Position numbers and translations under genes: made by a program | Shown here: in pieces, positions 1 through 8,986 of the stretch | Layout of the letters: the number at the start of each line of letters is the position of its first letter | Numbering within the stretch: position 1 is the stretch's first letter | The notes under the pieces: generated by a model | Told to the model about the DNA's origin: nothing | What the model saw: only the letters and a program-made list of their open reading frames with translations | Databases searched by the model: none | DNA from: Mycolicibacterium agri | GTDB taxonomy: Bacteria > Actinomycetota > Actinomycetes > Mycobacteriales > Mycobacteriaceae | Length of the DNA stretch: 64,000 nt | Direction: 5' to 3' | Assembly: GCF_002553505.1 (NCBI RefSeq) | Contig: NZ_PDCP01000009.1 | Coordinates: 61,074 to 125,073, forward strand

Positions 1-324
1 CGGGGCTGCCTGCCCGCCGTGCGCGGCTGCGCTCGCATCGATGGTGGCCCACTGCGGGTCCTCCAGCGTCGTTTCGAACACCCACGGCTGGGCGGTGCTC
101 ACCTGCTCCTTCTTCAGGTAGGCGTACGGATCGCCGTTGTACGCCTCCTTGCTCGGCGGTTGAGCAACCAGATAGTTCACGTTGAACGTCACGCCGGTCC
201 CCGACGTGAGGGTGTATCGGACATTGGGAGCGGCGGGCTCAGCGTTCGCCGTTGCATGCGCCACCGCAACTGACGCAACTGCCAACATCAACGCCGCCCC
301 GACCCTGGTTGTCGCTGTTCGCAT
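1..324 (-). CDS. secreted protein of unknown function, C-terminus cut by window edge
   Basis: Only the first 108 codons are in the window; the frame runs open off the left edge. The ATG at 324-322 begins a classical Sec signal peptide: a short Arg-containing N-region, a hydrophobic core of about 18 residues and a plausible cleavage site after ATANA near residue 28. The mature part has a YTLTSGTGVTFNVNYLV stretch and later a WVFETTLEDPQWA stretch, suggesting a small beta-rich exported domain. No catalytic motif is visible and I do not recognise the family with certainty; a MmpS-like or other mycobacterial exported protein is possible. It is divergent from the urea importer operon. No strong ribosome binding site precedes the chosen start. 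Confidence 0.7.
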   Translation of the reverse strand, partial: MRTATTRVGAALMLAVASVAVAHATANAEPAAPNVRYTLTSGTGVTFNVNYLVAQPPSKEAYNGDPYAYLKKEQVSTAQPWVFETTLEDPQWATIDASAAAHGGQAAP

Positions 325-487
325 GCCAGTCACATCGCCCGACGGTACCGGACCGTTACAGGAGTCAACAATCGCGGTCCACCGGCGCATTAATTTGTTC
401 GTCACACACAGTCATTTCGGAGAAACACCGGCGCTCTAACGTCCCGAAACGACGCTTAGGCCCTGTTAGCAAAACGAAAGGCTGTGC

Positions 488-1753
488 ATGCGACATCAAC
501 GACGTTCCTCGCTGAGACGGGCGGCGCTGGCCGCGGGAAGCGTGGCGGCCACCACCACCCTGCTGCTGACTGGGTGCGGCAGCAAGGCAACCGAGACCGA
601 CGCGGCAAACGCCGAGTCATGCGTCGACACATCGGGTCCGACGATCAAGGTGGGAGCGTTGAACTCGCTGTCGGGGACCATGGCGATCTCCGAGGTCACC
701 GTGCGTCACGCGATCGACCTCGCCGTGGAACAGATCAACAGCGACGGCGGCGTGCTGGGCAAGCAGATCGAGCTCGTCGGCGAGGACGGAGCCTCCGAGC
801 CAACCGTTTTCGCGGAGAAGGCCGAGAAGCTGATCAGCAGCGACTGCGTTGCCGCGGTGTTCGGCGGGTGGACCTCGTCGAGTCGCAAGGCGATGCTGCC
901 GGTATTCGAGAGCGCGAACTCGCTGCTGTATTACCCCGTGCAGTATGAGGGGCTCGAGTCGTCGAAGAACATCTTCTACACCGGAGCCACCACCAACCAG
1001 CAGATCGTGCCCGCGCTCGACTATCTCAAGCAGAAGGGCATCAAATCGCTGTATCTGGTGGGCAGCGACTACGTCTTCCCGCAGACCGCCAACCGCATAA
1101 TCAAGGCCTACGCCGACGCCAACGGCATCGAGATCAAGGGTGAGGACTACACGCCGCTCGGCTCGACCGACTTCTCCACGATCGTCAACAAGGTCCGCAC
1201 CGCAGGCGCCGACGCCGTGTTCAACACCCTCAATGGCGATTCCAACGTCGCGTTCTTCCGCGAGTACCGCAACGTCGGCCTGACGCCGCAGACCATGCCG
1301 GTGGTGTCGGTGTCGATCGCCGAGGAGGAGGTCGGCGGCATCGGTGTGCAGAACATCACCGGCCAACTCACCGCGTGGAACTACTACGAGACTGTCGACA
1401 ACCCGGTCAACAAGGCGTTCGTCAAGGCGTACAAGGACAAGTTTGGCGCGAACAAGCCGACGTCGGACCCGATGGAGGCCGCCTACGTCTCCGTGTATCT
1501 GTGGAAGAACACCGTCGAGAAAGCGAAGTCGTTCGACGTCAAGGCGATTCAAGACAACGCAGGCGGCGTGACGTTCGACGCCCCCGAGGGTCAGGTGACC
1601 ATCGACGGCGAGAACCACCACATCACCAAGACCGCCCGCATCGGCGAGATCCGTCCTGACGGATTGATCTACACGATCTGGGAGTCGCCGGGGCCGATCG
1701 AGCCGGACCCATACCTGAAGTCCTACCCGTGGGCCGCCGGGCTCAACAGCTGA
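488..1753 (+). CDS. urtA: urea ABC transporter, substrate-binding lipoprotein UrtA
   Basis: This 421-residue protein is the extracytoplasmic urea receptor of a branched-chain-amino-acid-type ABC importer. A lipoprotein signal ends in the lipobox LLTGC with the acylated Cys at residue 30. The mature part is a type I periplasmic-binding fold; the segments [26 protein letters not shown] and [10 protein letters not shown] are typical of UrtA rather than of leucine-binding proteins. GAAAGG at 476-481 lies six bases before the ATG and supports this start. It is the first gene of urtABCDE. No urease gene lies nearby, so the imported urea or short-chain amide must be handled by enzymes encoded elsewhere. 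Confidence 0.95.
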   Translation: MRHQRRSSLRRAALAAGSVAATTTLLLTGCGSKATETDAANAESCVDTSGPTIKVGALNSLSGTMAISEVTVRHAIDLAVEQINSDGGVLGKQIELVGEDGASEPTVFAEKAEKLISSDCVAAVFGGWTSSSRKAMLPVFESANSLLYYPVQYEGLESSKNIFYTGATTNQQIVPALDYLKQKGIKSLYLVGSDYVFPQTANRIIKAYADANGIEIKGEDYTPLGSTDFSTIVNKVRTAGADAVFNTLNGDSNVAFFREYRNVGLTPQTMPVVSVSIAEEEVGGIGVQNITGQLTAWNYYETVDNPVNKAFVKAYKDKFGANKPTSDPMEAAYVSVYLWKNTVEKAKSFDVKAIQDNAGGVTFDAPEGQVTIDGENHHITKTARIGEIRPDGLIYTIWESPGPIEPDPYLKSYPWAAGLNS

Positions 1754-1760
1754 CCCCGGT

Positions 1761-2645
1761 ATGGATGCTGTAGTCGGGCAGCTTGCAACGGGATTGAGTC
1801 TCGCCTCGATCCTGTTGCTTGCTGCGCTGGGGTTGTCGCTGACGTTCGGCCAGATGGGCGTCATCAACATGGCGCACGGCGAGTTCATCATGGCCGGCTG
1901 CTACACCGCCTACGTCGTGCAGCAGATCGTGTCGAGCGCCGGTGCGTCGCTGCTGATCTCGCTGATCGTCGGATTCCTCATCGGCGGCGCGATGGGGGCG
2001 CTGCTCGAGGTCACCCTGATTCAACGGATGTACGGCCGGCCGCTGGACACGCTGCTGGTGACGTTCGGCGTCGGGCTGATCCTGCAGCAGGTGGCCCGCG
2101 ACATCTTCGGCGCGCCCGCGGTCAATGTCGTCGCCCCGCCGTGGCTGTCGGGTGGCATGGAGATTCTGGGCGCGGTGGTGCCCAAGACCCGCATCTTCAT
2201 CCTGGTGCTGGCGGCGCTGTGCGTCGCGGTGCTCGCGATTGTGTTGAAGGTCAGCCCGATGGGCCGACGGATCAGGGCGGTGGTACAGAACCGCGATCTC
2301 GCTGAGACCAGCGGCATCTCGTCGCGGCGGACCGACATCACGACGTTCTTCATCGGTTCGGGTCTGGCCGCGGTCGCCGGTGTGGCGCTGACGTTGATCG
2401 GTTCGACGAGCCCGACGATCGGGCAGAGCTATTTGATCGACGCGTTCCTCGTCGTGGTGGTCGGCGGACTCGGCCAGATCAAGGGCACCGTGATCGCGGC
2501 GTTGGCGCTGGGCTTTTTGAACTCGTTCATCGAGTACAACACGACCGCCTCGCTGGCCAAAGTCATCGTCTTCGCGATCATCGTGGTCTTCCTGCAGGTC
2601 CGTCCCCAGGGGTTGTTCACCGTTCGGACAAGGAGCCTGGCGTGA
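1761..2645 (+). CDS. urtB: urea ABC transporter permease UrtB
   Basis: A 294-residue inner-membrane permease of the LivH class, with about eight hydrophobic segments. The N-terminal LSLTFGQMGVINMAHGEF segment is the hallmark of this class and is followed by the conserved cytoplasmic-loop pattern GRRIRAVVQNRDLAETSGI that contacts the ATPase. It starts seven bases after urtA and its TGA overlaps the GTG start of urtC by four bases, so the permeases are translationally coupled. Its length is that of the core permease, without the long N-terminal extension found in some proteobacterial UrtB proteins. Confidence 0.95.
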   Translation: MDAVVGQLATGLSLASILLLAALGLSLTFGQMGVINMAHGEFIMAGCYTAYVVQQIVSSAGASLLISLIVGFLIGGAMGALLEVTLIQRMYGRPLDTLLVTFGVGLILQQVARDIFGAPAVNVVAPPWLSGGMEILGAVVPKTRIFILVLAALCVAVLAIVLKVSPMGRRIRAVVQNRDLAETSGISSRRTDITTFFIGSGLAAVAGVALTLIGSTSPTIGQSYLIDAFLVVVVGGLGQIKGTVIAALALGFLNSFIEYNTTASLAKVIVFAIIVVFLQVRPQGLFTVRTRSLA

Positions 2646-3766
2646 AATTCTCGACCGCAATACTGGGCCGCTGGCAGACGTGGGCCGGATTCGGGGTGGC
2701 GGCGGTGATGCTGTTCGGTGTCGCGCCCGTCGCGCTGTCGGACTTCCGACTCAGCCTGTTGGGCAAGTTCTTGTGCTTTGCGATCGTGGCCGTCGGCATC
2801 GGATTGGCCTGGGGCCGCGGCGGAATGCTGGTGCTCGGCCAGGGAGTGTTCTTCGGCCTCGGCGGCTACATGATGGGCATGCACCTGAAGATCGCCGATG
2901 CCCAATTGCGCGGCGACGACGTGCCGGACTTCATGCAGATCGCCGGTGTGCGCGAACTGCCCTCCTTCTGGGAGCCGTTCGCCTCCCCCGCGTTCACGCT
3001 GATGGCCATCGTGGTGCTGCCGACCGCGCTGGCGGCGGTGCTGGGGCTCGGCGTATTCAAGCGGCGGGTCAAGGGCGCCTACTTCGCGATCCTGTCGCAG
3101 GCGCTGGCCGCCGCGCTGGCCATCCTGCTGGTCGGCCAGACCAGCCTGGGAGGCAGCAACGGGCTCAACCGGTTTCGGACGTTCTTCGGGTTCACCCTCA
3201 ACGATCCGGCGAACCGGCGGATGCTGTACTTCATCGCCGCCGCGGTGCTGCTCGTCGTCGTGGCGGTGGTGCGGCAACTGATGCAGAGCCGCTACGGCGA
3301 GCTATTGGTCGCGGTGCGTGACGGGGAAGAGCGCGTGCGGTTTTTGGGCTACGACCCGGCCAACATCAAGGTGGTGGCCTACACCGTCGCGGCGCTGTTC
3401 GCCAGCATCGCCGGCGCGTTGTTCGCACCGATCGTGGGTTTCATCGCGCCGTCGCAGGTCGGCATCCTGCCGTCGATCGCGTTCCTGATCGGCGTGGCGA
3501 TCGGCGGACGCACCACGCTGCTGGGCCCGGTGCTCGGCGCGATCGGTGTCGCGTGGGCGCAAACGCTGTTCTCCGAACGGTTTCCGTCGGAGTGGACATA
3601 CGCACAGGGTCTGCTGTTCATCGTCGTGGTGGGCTTCTTCCCGGCCGGGCTTGCGGGGCTGGGCGGGCTGCTGTCGCGGCTGCGACGCCGACGCAAGACC
3701 AAGCCGACCGAAGCTCGTGACCTCGACGAGGCGGAGTCGACCGAGAAGGTGGGGGCCACCTTATGA
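2642..3766 (+). CDS. urtC: urea ABC transporter permease UrtC
   Basis: A 374-residue LivM-class permease, partner of UrtB in the membrane channel. It starts with GTG inside the four-base overlap with urtB. Multiple membrane segments are visible, with the family motif GRGGMLVLGQGVFFGLGGY near residue 60 and the cytoplasmic-loop motif AVRDGEERVRFLGYD near residue 225. The C-terminus is a charged Arg/Glu-rich cytoplasmic tail of about 30 residues (from LLSRLRRRRKTKPTEA onward). It ends in an ATGA overlap with urtD. Confidence 0.95.
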   Translation: MKFSTAILGRWQTWAGFGVAAVMLFGVAPVALSDFRLSLLGKFLCFAIVAVGIGLAWGRGGMLVLGQGVFFGLGGYMMGMHLKIADAQLRGDDVPDFMQIAGVRELPSFWEPFASPAFTLMAIVVLPTALAAVLGLGVFKRRVKGAYFAILSQALAAALAILLVGQTSLGGSNGLNRFRTFFGFTLNDPANRRMLYFIAAAVLLVVVAVVRQLMQSRYGELLVAVRDGEERVRFLGYDPANIKVVAYTVAALFASIAGALFAPIVGFIAPSQVGILPSIAFLIGVAIGGRTTLLGPVLGAIGVAWAQTLFSERFPSEWTYAQGLLFIVVVGFFPAGLAGLGGLLSRLRRRRKTKPTEARDLDEAESTEKVGATL

Positions 3767-4569
3767 CCACCCCGGAGAAGCAACCGGTGGCCGGCGGCAA
3801 CGCCGGCATGGGCACGCAGTATTTCCAAGTGCGCGGTCTGACTGTCGACTTCGACGGTTTCAAGGCCGTCGACGGTGTCGACCTGACGCTGTTCCAGGGC
3901 GATCTGCGGTTCCTGATCGGGCCGAACGGTGCAGGCAAGACGACGGTGATCGACGCGATCACCGGACTGGTGCCCGCGACGGGGTCGGTCAACAAGTCGG
4001 GTGTGGAGTTGCTCGGCAAGAAGGTGCATCAGATCGCACGGGCCGGTGTGGGCCGAACGTTTCAGACCGCCAGCGTCTTCGAGCAGTTGAGCGTGCTGCA
4101 GAACCTGGATATCGCTGCGGGTGCGGGGCGTTCGTTTTGGACGCTGCTGCGCCGCCGCGCCGGTGTGTTGCCCTCGATCGAGGAGGCGTTGGAGATCACC
4201 GGGCTGTCGCATCTGGCCGATAAGCCCGCCGGTGTGCTGGCGCACGGCCAGAAGCAGTGGCTCGAGATCGGCATGCTGCTTGTGCAGAACGCCGACGTGT
4301 TGCTGCTCGATGAGCCCGTTGCGGGCATGAGCACCGAAGAACGCGAGGAGACCGGGAACCTGTTGCGCCGCATCGGCGCCGAGCGCACCGTCGTCGCCGT
4401 CGAACACGACATGGACTTCATGCGCGCGTTCGCCACGTCGGTGACGGTGCTGGCCCGCGGCAAGGTCATCGCCGAAGGATCGGTGGCCGATGTCCAAGCC
4501 GACCCGAAGGTGCAAGAGGTGTACCTGGGCACCGCGGCGGCCGGAAACCTCGTCGAGGAGGGCGCATAG
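3763..4569 (+). CDS. urtD: urea ABC transporter ATP-binding protein UrtD
   Basis: A 268-residue LivG-class ATPase that couples ATP hydrolysis to urea import. The Walker A motif GPNGAGKT is at residues 53-60, the Walker B segment is VLLLDEPVAG, and the signature appears as LAHGQKQWLE, a Urt/Liv variant of LSGGQ. The H-loop is VAVEHDMDFM. It starts in an ATGA overlap with urtC and its TAG shares one base with the GTG of urtE, so it belongs to the same transcript. Confidence 0.94.
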   Translation: MTTPEKQPVAGGNAGMGTQYFQVRGLTVDFDGFKAVDGVDLTLFQGDLRFLIGPNGAGKTTVIDAITGLVPATGSVNKSGVELLGKKVHQIARAGVGRTFQTASVFEQLSVLQNLDIAAGAGRSFWTLLRRRAGVLPSIEEALEITGLSHLADKPAGVLAHGQKQWLEIGMLLVQNADVLLLDEPVAGMSTEEREETGNLLRRIGAERTVVAVEHDMDFMRAFATSVTVLARGKVIAEGSVADVQADPKVQEVYLGTAAAGNLVEEGA

Positions 4570-5261
4570 TGCTTCAACTTGTCGATGTGCGCGCCGGCTA
4601 CGGCCGCTCAGAAGTCATCCACGGTGTCAGCATCGAGGTGCCTTCCGACGGGGTGGCCGCGGTGATGGGACACAACGGCGCGGGCAAGACCACGCTGCTG
4701 CGAGCCGCGGTGGGGTTGCTGAAATGCTTTGCGGGCGAGGTGATTTTCGACGGCGAGGACATCACGCGGCTGCGGCCGAGCGCGCGCGTCGATCGCGGGT
4801 TGGCGTATGTGCCGCAGGGCCAACAGTCGTTCGGACAACTGACGACGATGGAGAACCTGCAAGTCGTCGCCGACGGCAGGAAGGACGGCAAGGCCTTGAT
4901 CGACGAGCAACTCGACCTGTTCCCCGCGCTGAAGGAACTGCTCAACCGGCGGGCCGGGCTGCTGTCGGGCGGGCAGCGCCAGCAGTTGGCCATCGCCCGC
5001 GCCCTGATCACCAGCCCCAAATGCCTGATCCTCGACGAGCCGACCGAGGGCATTCAGCCGTCGGTGGTCGCCGAGATCGAATCGGTGATCACCGAGCTGA
5101 CCGAGCGTGGCGATCTCGGCGTCCTGCTCGTCGAGCAGCACATCGGCTTCGCGCTGGAGTCCTCGCAGCGCTACTACATTCTGGAGTCGGGCCGCATCAC
5201 CTCCAGCGGCGCCGGCGGCTCGGCCTCAGAAGCCGACGTCCGCGCCGCCATGGCCATTTAA
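4569..5261 (+). CDS. urtE: urea ABC transporter ATP-binding protein UrtE
   Basis: A 230-residue LivF-class ATPase, the second nucleotide-binding subunit of the urea importer. Walker A GHNGAGKT lies near residues 34-41, the signature is LLSGGQRQQ and Walker B is CLILDEPTEGIQPS, whose GIQPS ending is typical of LivF/UrtE. It begins with GTG sharing one base with the urtD stop. It is the last gene of the operon; a GC-rich tandem repeat and a long palindrome follow before the convergent CoA-transferase gene. Confidence 0.94.
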   Translation: MLQLVDVRAGYGRSEVIHGVSIEVPSDGVAAVMGHNGAGKTTLLRAAVGLLKCFAGEVIFDGEDITRLRPSARVDRGLAYVPQGQQSFGQLTTMENLQVVADGRKDGKALIDEQLDLFPALKELLNRRAGLLSGGQRQQLAIARALITSPKCLILDEPTEGIQPSVVAEIESVITELTERGDLGVLLVEQHIGFALESSQRYYILESGRITSSGAGGSASEADVRAAMAI

Positions 5262-5273
5262 ACTTCGGGCCCT

Positions 5274-5323
5274 CCCCTTGTCGGCGAGCCCCCCTTGCCG
5301 GCGAGCCCCCTTGCCGGCGAGCC
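5274..5323. repeat. three tandem 16-17 bp GC-rich units
   Basis: Three head-to-tail copies of a CCCCTTGCCGGCGAGCC unit occupy 5274-5290, 5291-5307 and 5308-5323; the first has T for C at one position and the last lacks one C. They lie directly after urtE and directly before the palindromic element. No spacer diversity is present, so this is a short satellite rather than a CRISPR. Confidence 0.85.
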
Positions 5324-5397
5324 CCTCCCCGTACCCGCGAGCGTGCGTGTCTGCAGGCGACACGCCGTGGAAAATCGGGAGTTCACGCACGCTCGCG
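5320..5397 (+). repeat. dispersed palindromic element, copy 1
   Basis: A C-rich leader (AGCCCCTCCCC) precedes a long palindrome. Perfect 14-bp arms CGCGAGCGTGCGTG (5336-5349) and CACGCACGCTCGCG (5384-5397) enclose a 34-base centre that contains a second, inner dyad GTGTC/GACAC. It sits between the convergent ends of urtE and the CoA-transferase gene, so it may act as a bidirectional terminator. Nearly the same sequence recurs in direct orientation at 28366-28445 and inverted at 29015-29092. Confidence 0.85.
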
Positions 5398-5413
5398 ACC
5401 GACGAGCTGGTGA

Positions 5414-6643
5414 TCAAATAGCCTGCGAGCTACGCAGTTCCGCGATCTCATCCTCGGTGAAACCCGCTTCGGCGAGCACCTGGTCGGTATGTTCACCGTG
5501 CAACGGCGGTGGCGTCCGTACGCTGGCCGGGGTGCGGTCGAGCTTGTAGGGCACCCCGAAGAACTTGAGCGGCCCGGCGGGGGTATCCAGCTCGACGACC
5601 ATCTCAGCGTGGGCTACCGCCGGGTCCGCGAAGGCCTCGTCCATCGTGTTCACAGGCGCGACGAACATATCTTCCGCCTCCATCAGCTCCACCCACTCCG
5701 CTGTCGTCTTGGCGGACAACGCTTTCTCGATTATTGCGGCGAACTCCTCGCGGTTCTCATACCGGGCCCAGTATGTGGCGAACCGGTCATCCTGCGACAG
5801 GTCGTCGATTCCGAGAATTCGGGACAACTTTCCTATCTGGCGCCCGCTGGACAGGGCGATGTGTCCGTCCTTGGTGGCGTAGAACCCATAGGGCGGCGGC
5901 GTGTACGGGCTGGCGTGGCCGGGGCGGGGGCGACGCGGCGCGCCCTGTGGTGAATTCAGGTAATGAAAACCCCACTCCGCCATGCCGGCGATCGCGCTCT
6001 CATACAGGCTCGTTCGCACGCGTTGGCCCTCACCTGTGCGCAGCGCGTGCACGATGGCGCACACGGTCCCGAACGCACCATTCATCGCACCAAGGGTGTC
6101 TGCTATCGCGGTCGCAACGGGAACCGGCTTTCCGTCGACGCTGTTTATCTCTCCCCATCCTGTCCGCGCCTCGATCAGGACGTCTTGCCCCGGCTTTTGG
6201 GCATGCGGGCCATTCGGTCCATATCCAGTCGCCGAGACGTAAATGATCTTCGGGTTGAGTTCGCGGCAGCGTTCGTATCCGAGATCGAGACGCTCCATGA
6301 CGCCTGGCCGGAAGTTTTCGTAGACGATGTCGAACTTCGGGATGAGTCGGTGGATCATCGCCTGTCCGGCAGCTGTTTTGAGGTCCACAGTGAGGCTGCG
6401 CTTATTGCGGTTGTTGGCCAGAAAACCCGCTGCATAGATCGTCGAGTCGTCCTGGTCACGGCCGTAGCGCCCGTTGGCGCCATACCTGTCGTCGACCCGC
6501 CCGTCGGGCGTGATCGCCACTCTCCGTTCGACCTTGACCACGTCGGCGCCCATGTCGGCCAACATCTGCGTCGCATAAGGCCCCTGCATCCGCTCGGTGA
6601 AGTCGAGCACACGGATACTGTTCAACGGTCCTTGCGCAATCAT
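5414..6643 (-). CDS. class III (CaiB/BaiF) CoA-transferase, first copy
   Basis: A family III CoA-transferase of about 409 residues, expected to move CoA between two carboxylates through an aspartyl-CoA intermediate. Visible family marks are the N-terminal IRVLDFTERMQGPYATQML, VYENFRPGVMERL and the catalytic Asp in AIADTLGAMN near residue 182. I prefer the ATG at 6643, whose A is the last base of the upstream TGA (TGATG coupling); an in-frame ATG at 6658 would overlap the upstream gene by 16 bases. It is the last gene of the leftward operon. The acyl substrate cannot be read from sequence; formyl-CoA, succinyl-CoA:dicarboxylate and carnitine-type enzymes all share this fold. Confidence 0.9.
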   Translation of the reverse strand: MIAQGPLNSIRVLDFTERMQGPYATQMLADMGADVVKVERRVAITPDGRVDDRYGANGRYGRDQDDSTIYAAGFLANNRNKRSLTVDLKTAAGQAMIHRLIPKFDIVYENFRPGVMERLDLGYERCRELNPKIIYVSATGYGPNGPHAQKPGQDVLIEARTGWGEINSVDGKPVPVATAIADTLGAMNGAFGTVCAIVHALRTGEGQRVRTSLYESAIAGMAEWGFHYLNSPQGAPRRPRPGHASPYTPPPYGFYATKDGHIALSSGRQIGKLSRILGIDDLSQDDRFATYWARYENREEFAAIIEKALSAKTTAEWVELMEAEDMFVAPVNTMDEAFADPAVAHAEMVVELDTPAGPLKFFGVPYKLDRTPASVRTPPPLHGEHTDQVLAEAGFTEDEIAELRSSQAI

Positions 6644-7884
6644 CAGATCGCCTCGCATTCACGCAGTCGCGCGATCTCGGCTGGGCTGAAACCTGCTGCC
6701 TCGAGTACCTCGTCGGTGTGCTGTCCGTGCTTTGGCGGTGCAGTCCGCACCGACGCCGGTGTGCGAGACAATTTGTACGGCGGGGCAGGAAGTTTCAGCT
6801 CGCCTACGGGAGAGTCGATGGTTACGATCATCTCCTGCTGAAGAACCTGTTCGTCGGTGAACGCCTCGCCGAACGATTTGACCGGCGCGGCGAACAGGCC
6901 CTCGGGCTCCATCAACTCCATCCACTCGGCCGTCGTCTTATGCTGCAGCGCGTCTTCGAGCAGCGTCTCGAACTCCTCGCGGTGTTCATTACGTGCGCGC
7001 GGCGTGGCGAACCGGGGGTCGGTGACGAGTTCGGGCAACCCGAGGATCCGGGAGAGCTCGGGAATCTGGCGGCCGCTGGATAAGGCGAGATATCCGTCCT
7101 TGGTGGCATAGAACCCGTAGGGCGCGGGGATATACGGGTGTGCGTGCATGACGGTGCCGCGATGCGGTTCGCCCACGTCGGTGTTGAGAAAGTGCACGGC
7201 CTGTTCGGATTGCGCCGCGATCGCACTCGACAGCAGATTGACCTCGACTCGCTGCCCTTCACCGGTGCGGTCGCGGTGACGTAACGCCGCGAGCACCGCT
7301 ATGGCGCCGTTCATGCCACCCAACAGGTCGGTGATTGACATCCCGACCGGCGTGGGCCGCCCGTCAGCAGCGACGTTGATCGCGCCGAAACCGCTGATGG
7401 CTTGGACCAGCACGTCCTGACCGGGCCTGCGCTGATACGGTCCGTCTGAGCCATATCCGAAGGCCGAGGCGTAGATGATCGACGGATTGATCCTGGCACA
7501 CTCGTCGTATCCGAAGCCCAGCCGCGTCATCACTCCTGGCCGGAAATTCTCGTAGACGACATCACACATCCCGACGAGACGCTCGATAACCCGTTTGCCT
7601 TCGGGATTCTTCAGATCCACCGTGACGCTCTTCTTGTTCCGATTGGCGGCTAGGAATCCCGCGGCGTAGAACGAGGTATCGGCTGGGTCCTGCCCGTAAC
7701 GTCCGTTCGGCCCGTACCTTTCATCGGGGCGCCCGTCGACTGTCAGCGATATTCGCCGTTCGACCTTGATAACGTCCGCCCCGAGATCGGCCAGGATCTG
7801 TGTGCCGTACGGTCCCTGCATTCGCTCTGTGAAATCCAGCACGCGAATGCCGGCCAACGGTCCGGGCTGAGCCCCCTCGCTCAT
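6643..7884 (-). CDS. class III (CaiB/BaiF) CoA-transferase, second copy
   Basis: A 413-residue paralogue of the neighbouring CoA-transferase with the same opening (IRVLDFTERMQGPYGTQIL), VYENFRPGVM and catalytic Asp in SITDLLGGMNG near residue 186. GGAGA lies just upstream of the ATG at 7884. The two adjacent genes share many identical stretches and probably arose by tandem duplication. Class III enzymes can form interlocked dimers, so a heteromer of the two is possible but not shown. Confidence 0.92.
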   Translation of the reverse strand: MSEGAQPGPLAGIRVLDFTERMQGPYGTQILADLGADVIKVERRISLTVDGRPDERYGPNGRYGQDPADTSFYAAGFLAANRNKKSVTVDLKNPEGKRVIERLVGMCDVVYENFRPGVMTRLGFGYDECARINPSIIYASAFGYGSDGPYQRRPGQDVLVQAISGFGAINVAADGRPTPVGMSITDLLGGMNGAIAVLAALRHRDRTGEGQRVEVNLLSSAIAAQSEQAVHFLNTDVGEPHRGTVMHAHPYIPAPYGFYATKDGYLALSSGRQIPELSRILGLPELVTDPRFATPRARNEHREEFETLLEDALQHKTTAEWMELMEPEGLFAAPVKSFGEAFTDEQVLQQEMIVTIDSPVGELKLPAPPYKLSRTPASVRTAPPKHGQHTDEVLEAAGFSPAEIARLRECEAI

Positions 7885-7914
7885 TCGTCTCCTTTCACGT
7901 AGTTGTTGTGAGAT

Positions 7915-8973
7915 TTATGTCGGCGCCGGTGACATGGATTCCGGTGTCGGTCCCACGCCTTCGCCTGCAGCGCTCCGCCCGTCACTTGTTCCGTGTACAG
8001 CCATCGTCGACGGCGTAACAGGTCCGCGACCCCGCCGTTGCCTGCGGGAACTCACAATCAATGACGCCCGCGGGTCGATCCACGCATAAGTCAGATCGAT
8101 GATCAGGTTGACGATGATGACCAACGTGGCGATCACGAATACGCACGCCAGAACCAGTGGCAAGTCGCGTCTTTCTATCGCTTGGATGAACAAGCTTCCG
8201 ATTCCTGGCCAGGCGAAGATGGTTTCGATCACCACTGCACCGTTGAGGAAGCTTGCCAGTTCGTCACCACCGACGGTGATGATCGGGATGAGGCTGTTCT
8301 TGAGGGCGTGGCGGCGCACGATGCGGCCCTCCGACATGCCTTGGGCCCTCAACGTAACGATGTAAGGCTTCTGCATCTCCTCCACAAGCGCCGACCGCGC
8401 AATCTGGGCAAGTCGCCCGACCGGCCGGAAGGCAAGCGTCAATACGGGCAGGACAAGGAATTCCAAACCGCCGTAGCCGGAAGTCGGTAGCAAATGAAGT
8501 TGAACACCGAACAACAAGATCAGCATCAGGCCCAGCCAGAAGTCTGCGATCGAAACCCCTGCCAGCGAAACCGCGGTCAGGATCCGGTCGAGAAGTCCAT
8601 CCGGCCGCAGCGCGGAAAGTACCCCGAGCGAAAGTGAGATGGGGACCGCCACGAGGAATGTCGCCAACGTCAACAGCAATGTCGCCGGTAGACGCTCGAG
8701 CACCAACGGCAGCGCGGGAACTTTCTGCCACAACGAGTTACCGAAGTCGAGCTGCAGCCAGCCGGAGAACGAACGCCAGAACCGAACCAGCACCGGGTCG
8801 TCCAGGCCCATCGAGGCCCGGGTGTCCAAATACAACTGATGGCTGGCCGAAGGGGGAAGTATCAGCCTGGCAGGGTCACCGACCTGGTTGACCAGCACCC
8901 AAACCACGACCAGCACCGCGAGAAGCACGAGCACGGCGTGCACCGTGCGCTTGAGCATGTATCTCGCCAACAT
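7915..8973 (-). CDS. Opp/Dpp-type ABC transporter permease, DppB-like
   Basis: A 352-residue permease of the peptide/opine/nickel importer class. It starts MLARYMLKRTVHAVLVLLAVL, the usual first membrane helix, and has the family sequence MGLDDPVLVRFWRSFSGWL and the ATPase-contacting EAA-like loop around RRHALKNSLIPIITVGG. The tail of about 40 residues after the last helix is Arg- and Ser-rich and probably cytoplasmic. GGAGGTC precedes the ATG. Its partners (binding protein, two ATPases, second permease) lie upstream in the same operon but are separated by enzyme genes. Confidence 0.92.
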   Translation of the reverse strand: MLARYMLKRTVHAVLVLLAVLVVVWVLVNQVGDPARLILPPSASHQLYLDTRASMGLDDPVLVRFWRSFSGWLQLDFGNSLWQKVPALPLVLERLPATLLLTLATFLVAVPISLSLGVLSALRPDGLLDRILTAVSLAGVSIADFWLGLMLILLFGVQLHLLPTSGYGGLEFLVLPVLTLAFRPVGRLAQIARSALVEEMQKPYIVTLRAQGMSEGRIVRRHALKNSLIPIITVGGDELASFLNGAVVIETIFAWPGIGSLFIQAIERRDLPLVLACVFVIATLVIIVNLIIDLTYAWIDPRASLIVSSRRQRRGRGPVTPSTMAVHGTSDGRSAAGEGVGPTPESMSPAPT

Positions 8974-8986
8974 GGTCTGACCTCCG

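Noticed and set aside
325..487. GlnR-type nitrogen-control boxes upstream of urtA (CTAAC...GAAAC near 436-450 and GTTAC...CAAC near 356-370)
   Set aside because: In both cases the spacing between the AC steps is one base short of the AC-n9-AC consensus, so no confident site can be named.
617..1891. 424-codon frame antisense to urtA and urtB
   Set aside because: Val/Leu/Asp/Arg-rich shadow of the urt genes with no motif and no plausible start site.
5274..5323. CRISPR-like tandem repeats
   Set aside because: The units are contiguous without spacers, only three in number, and no cas genes are near.
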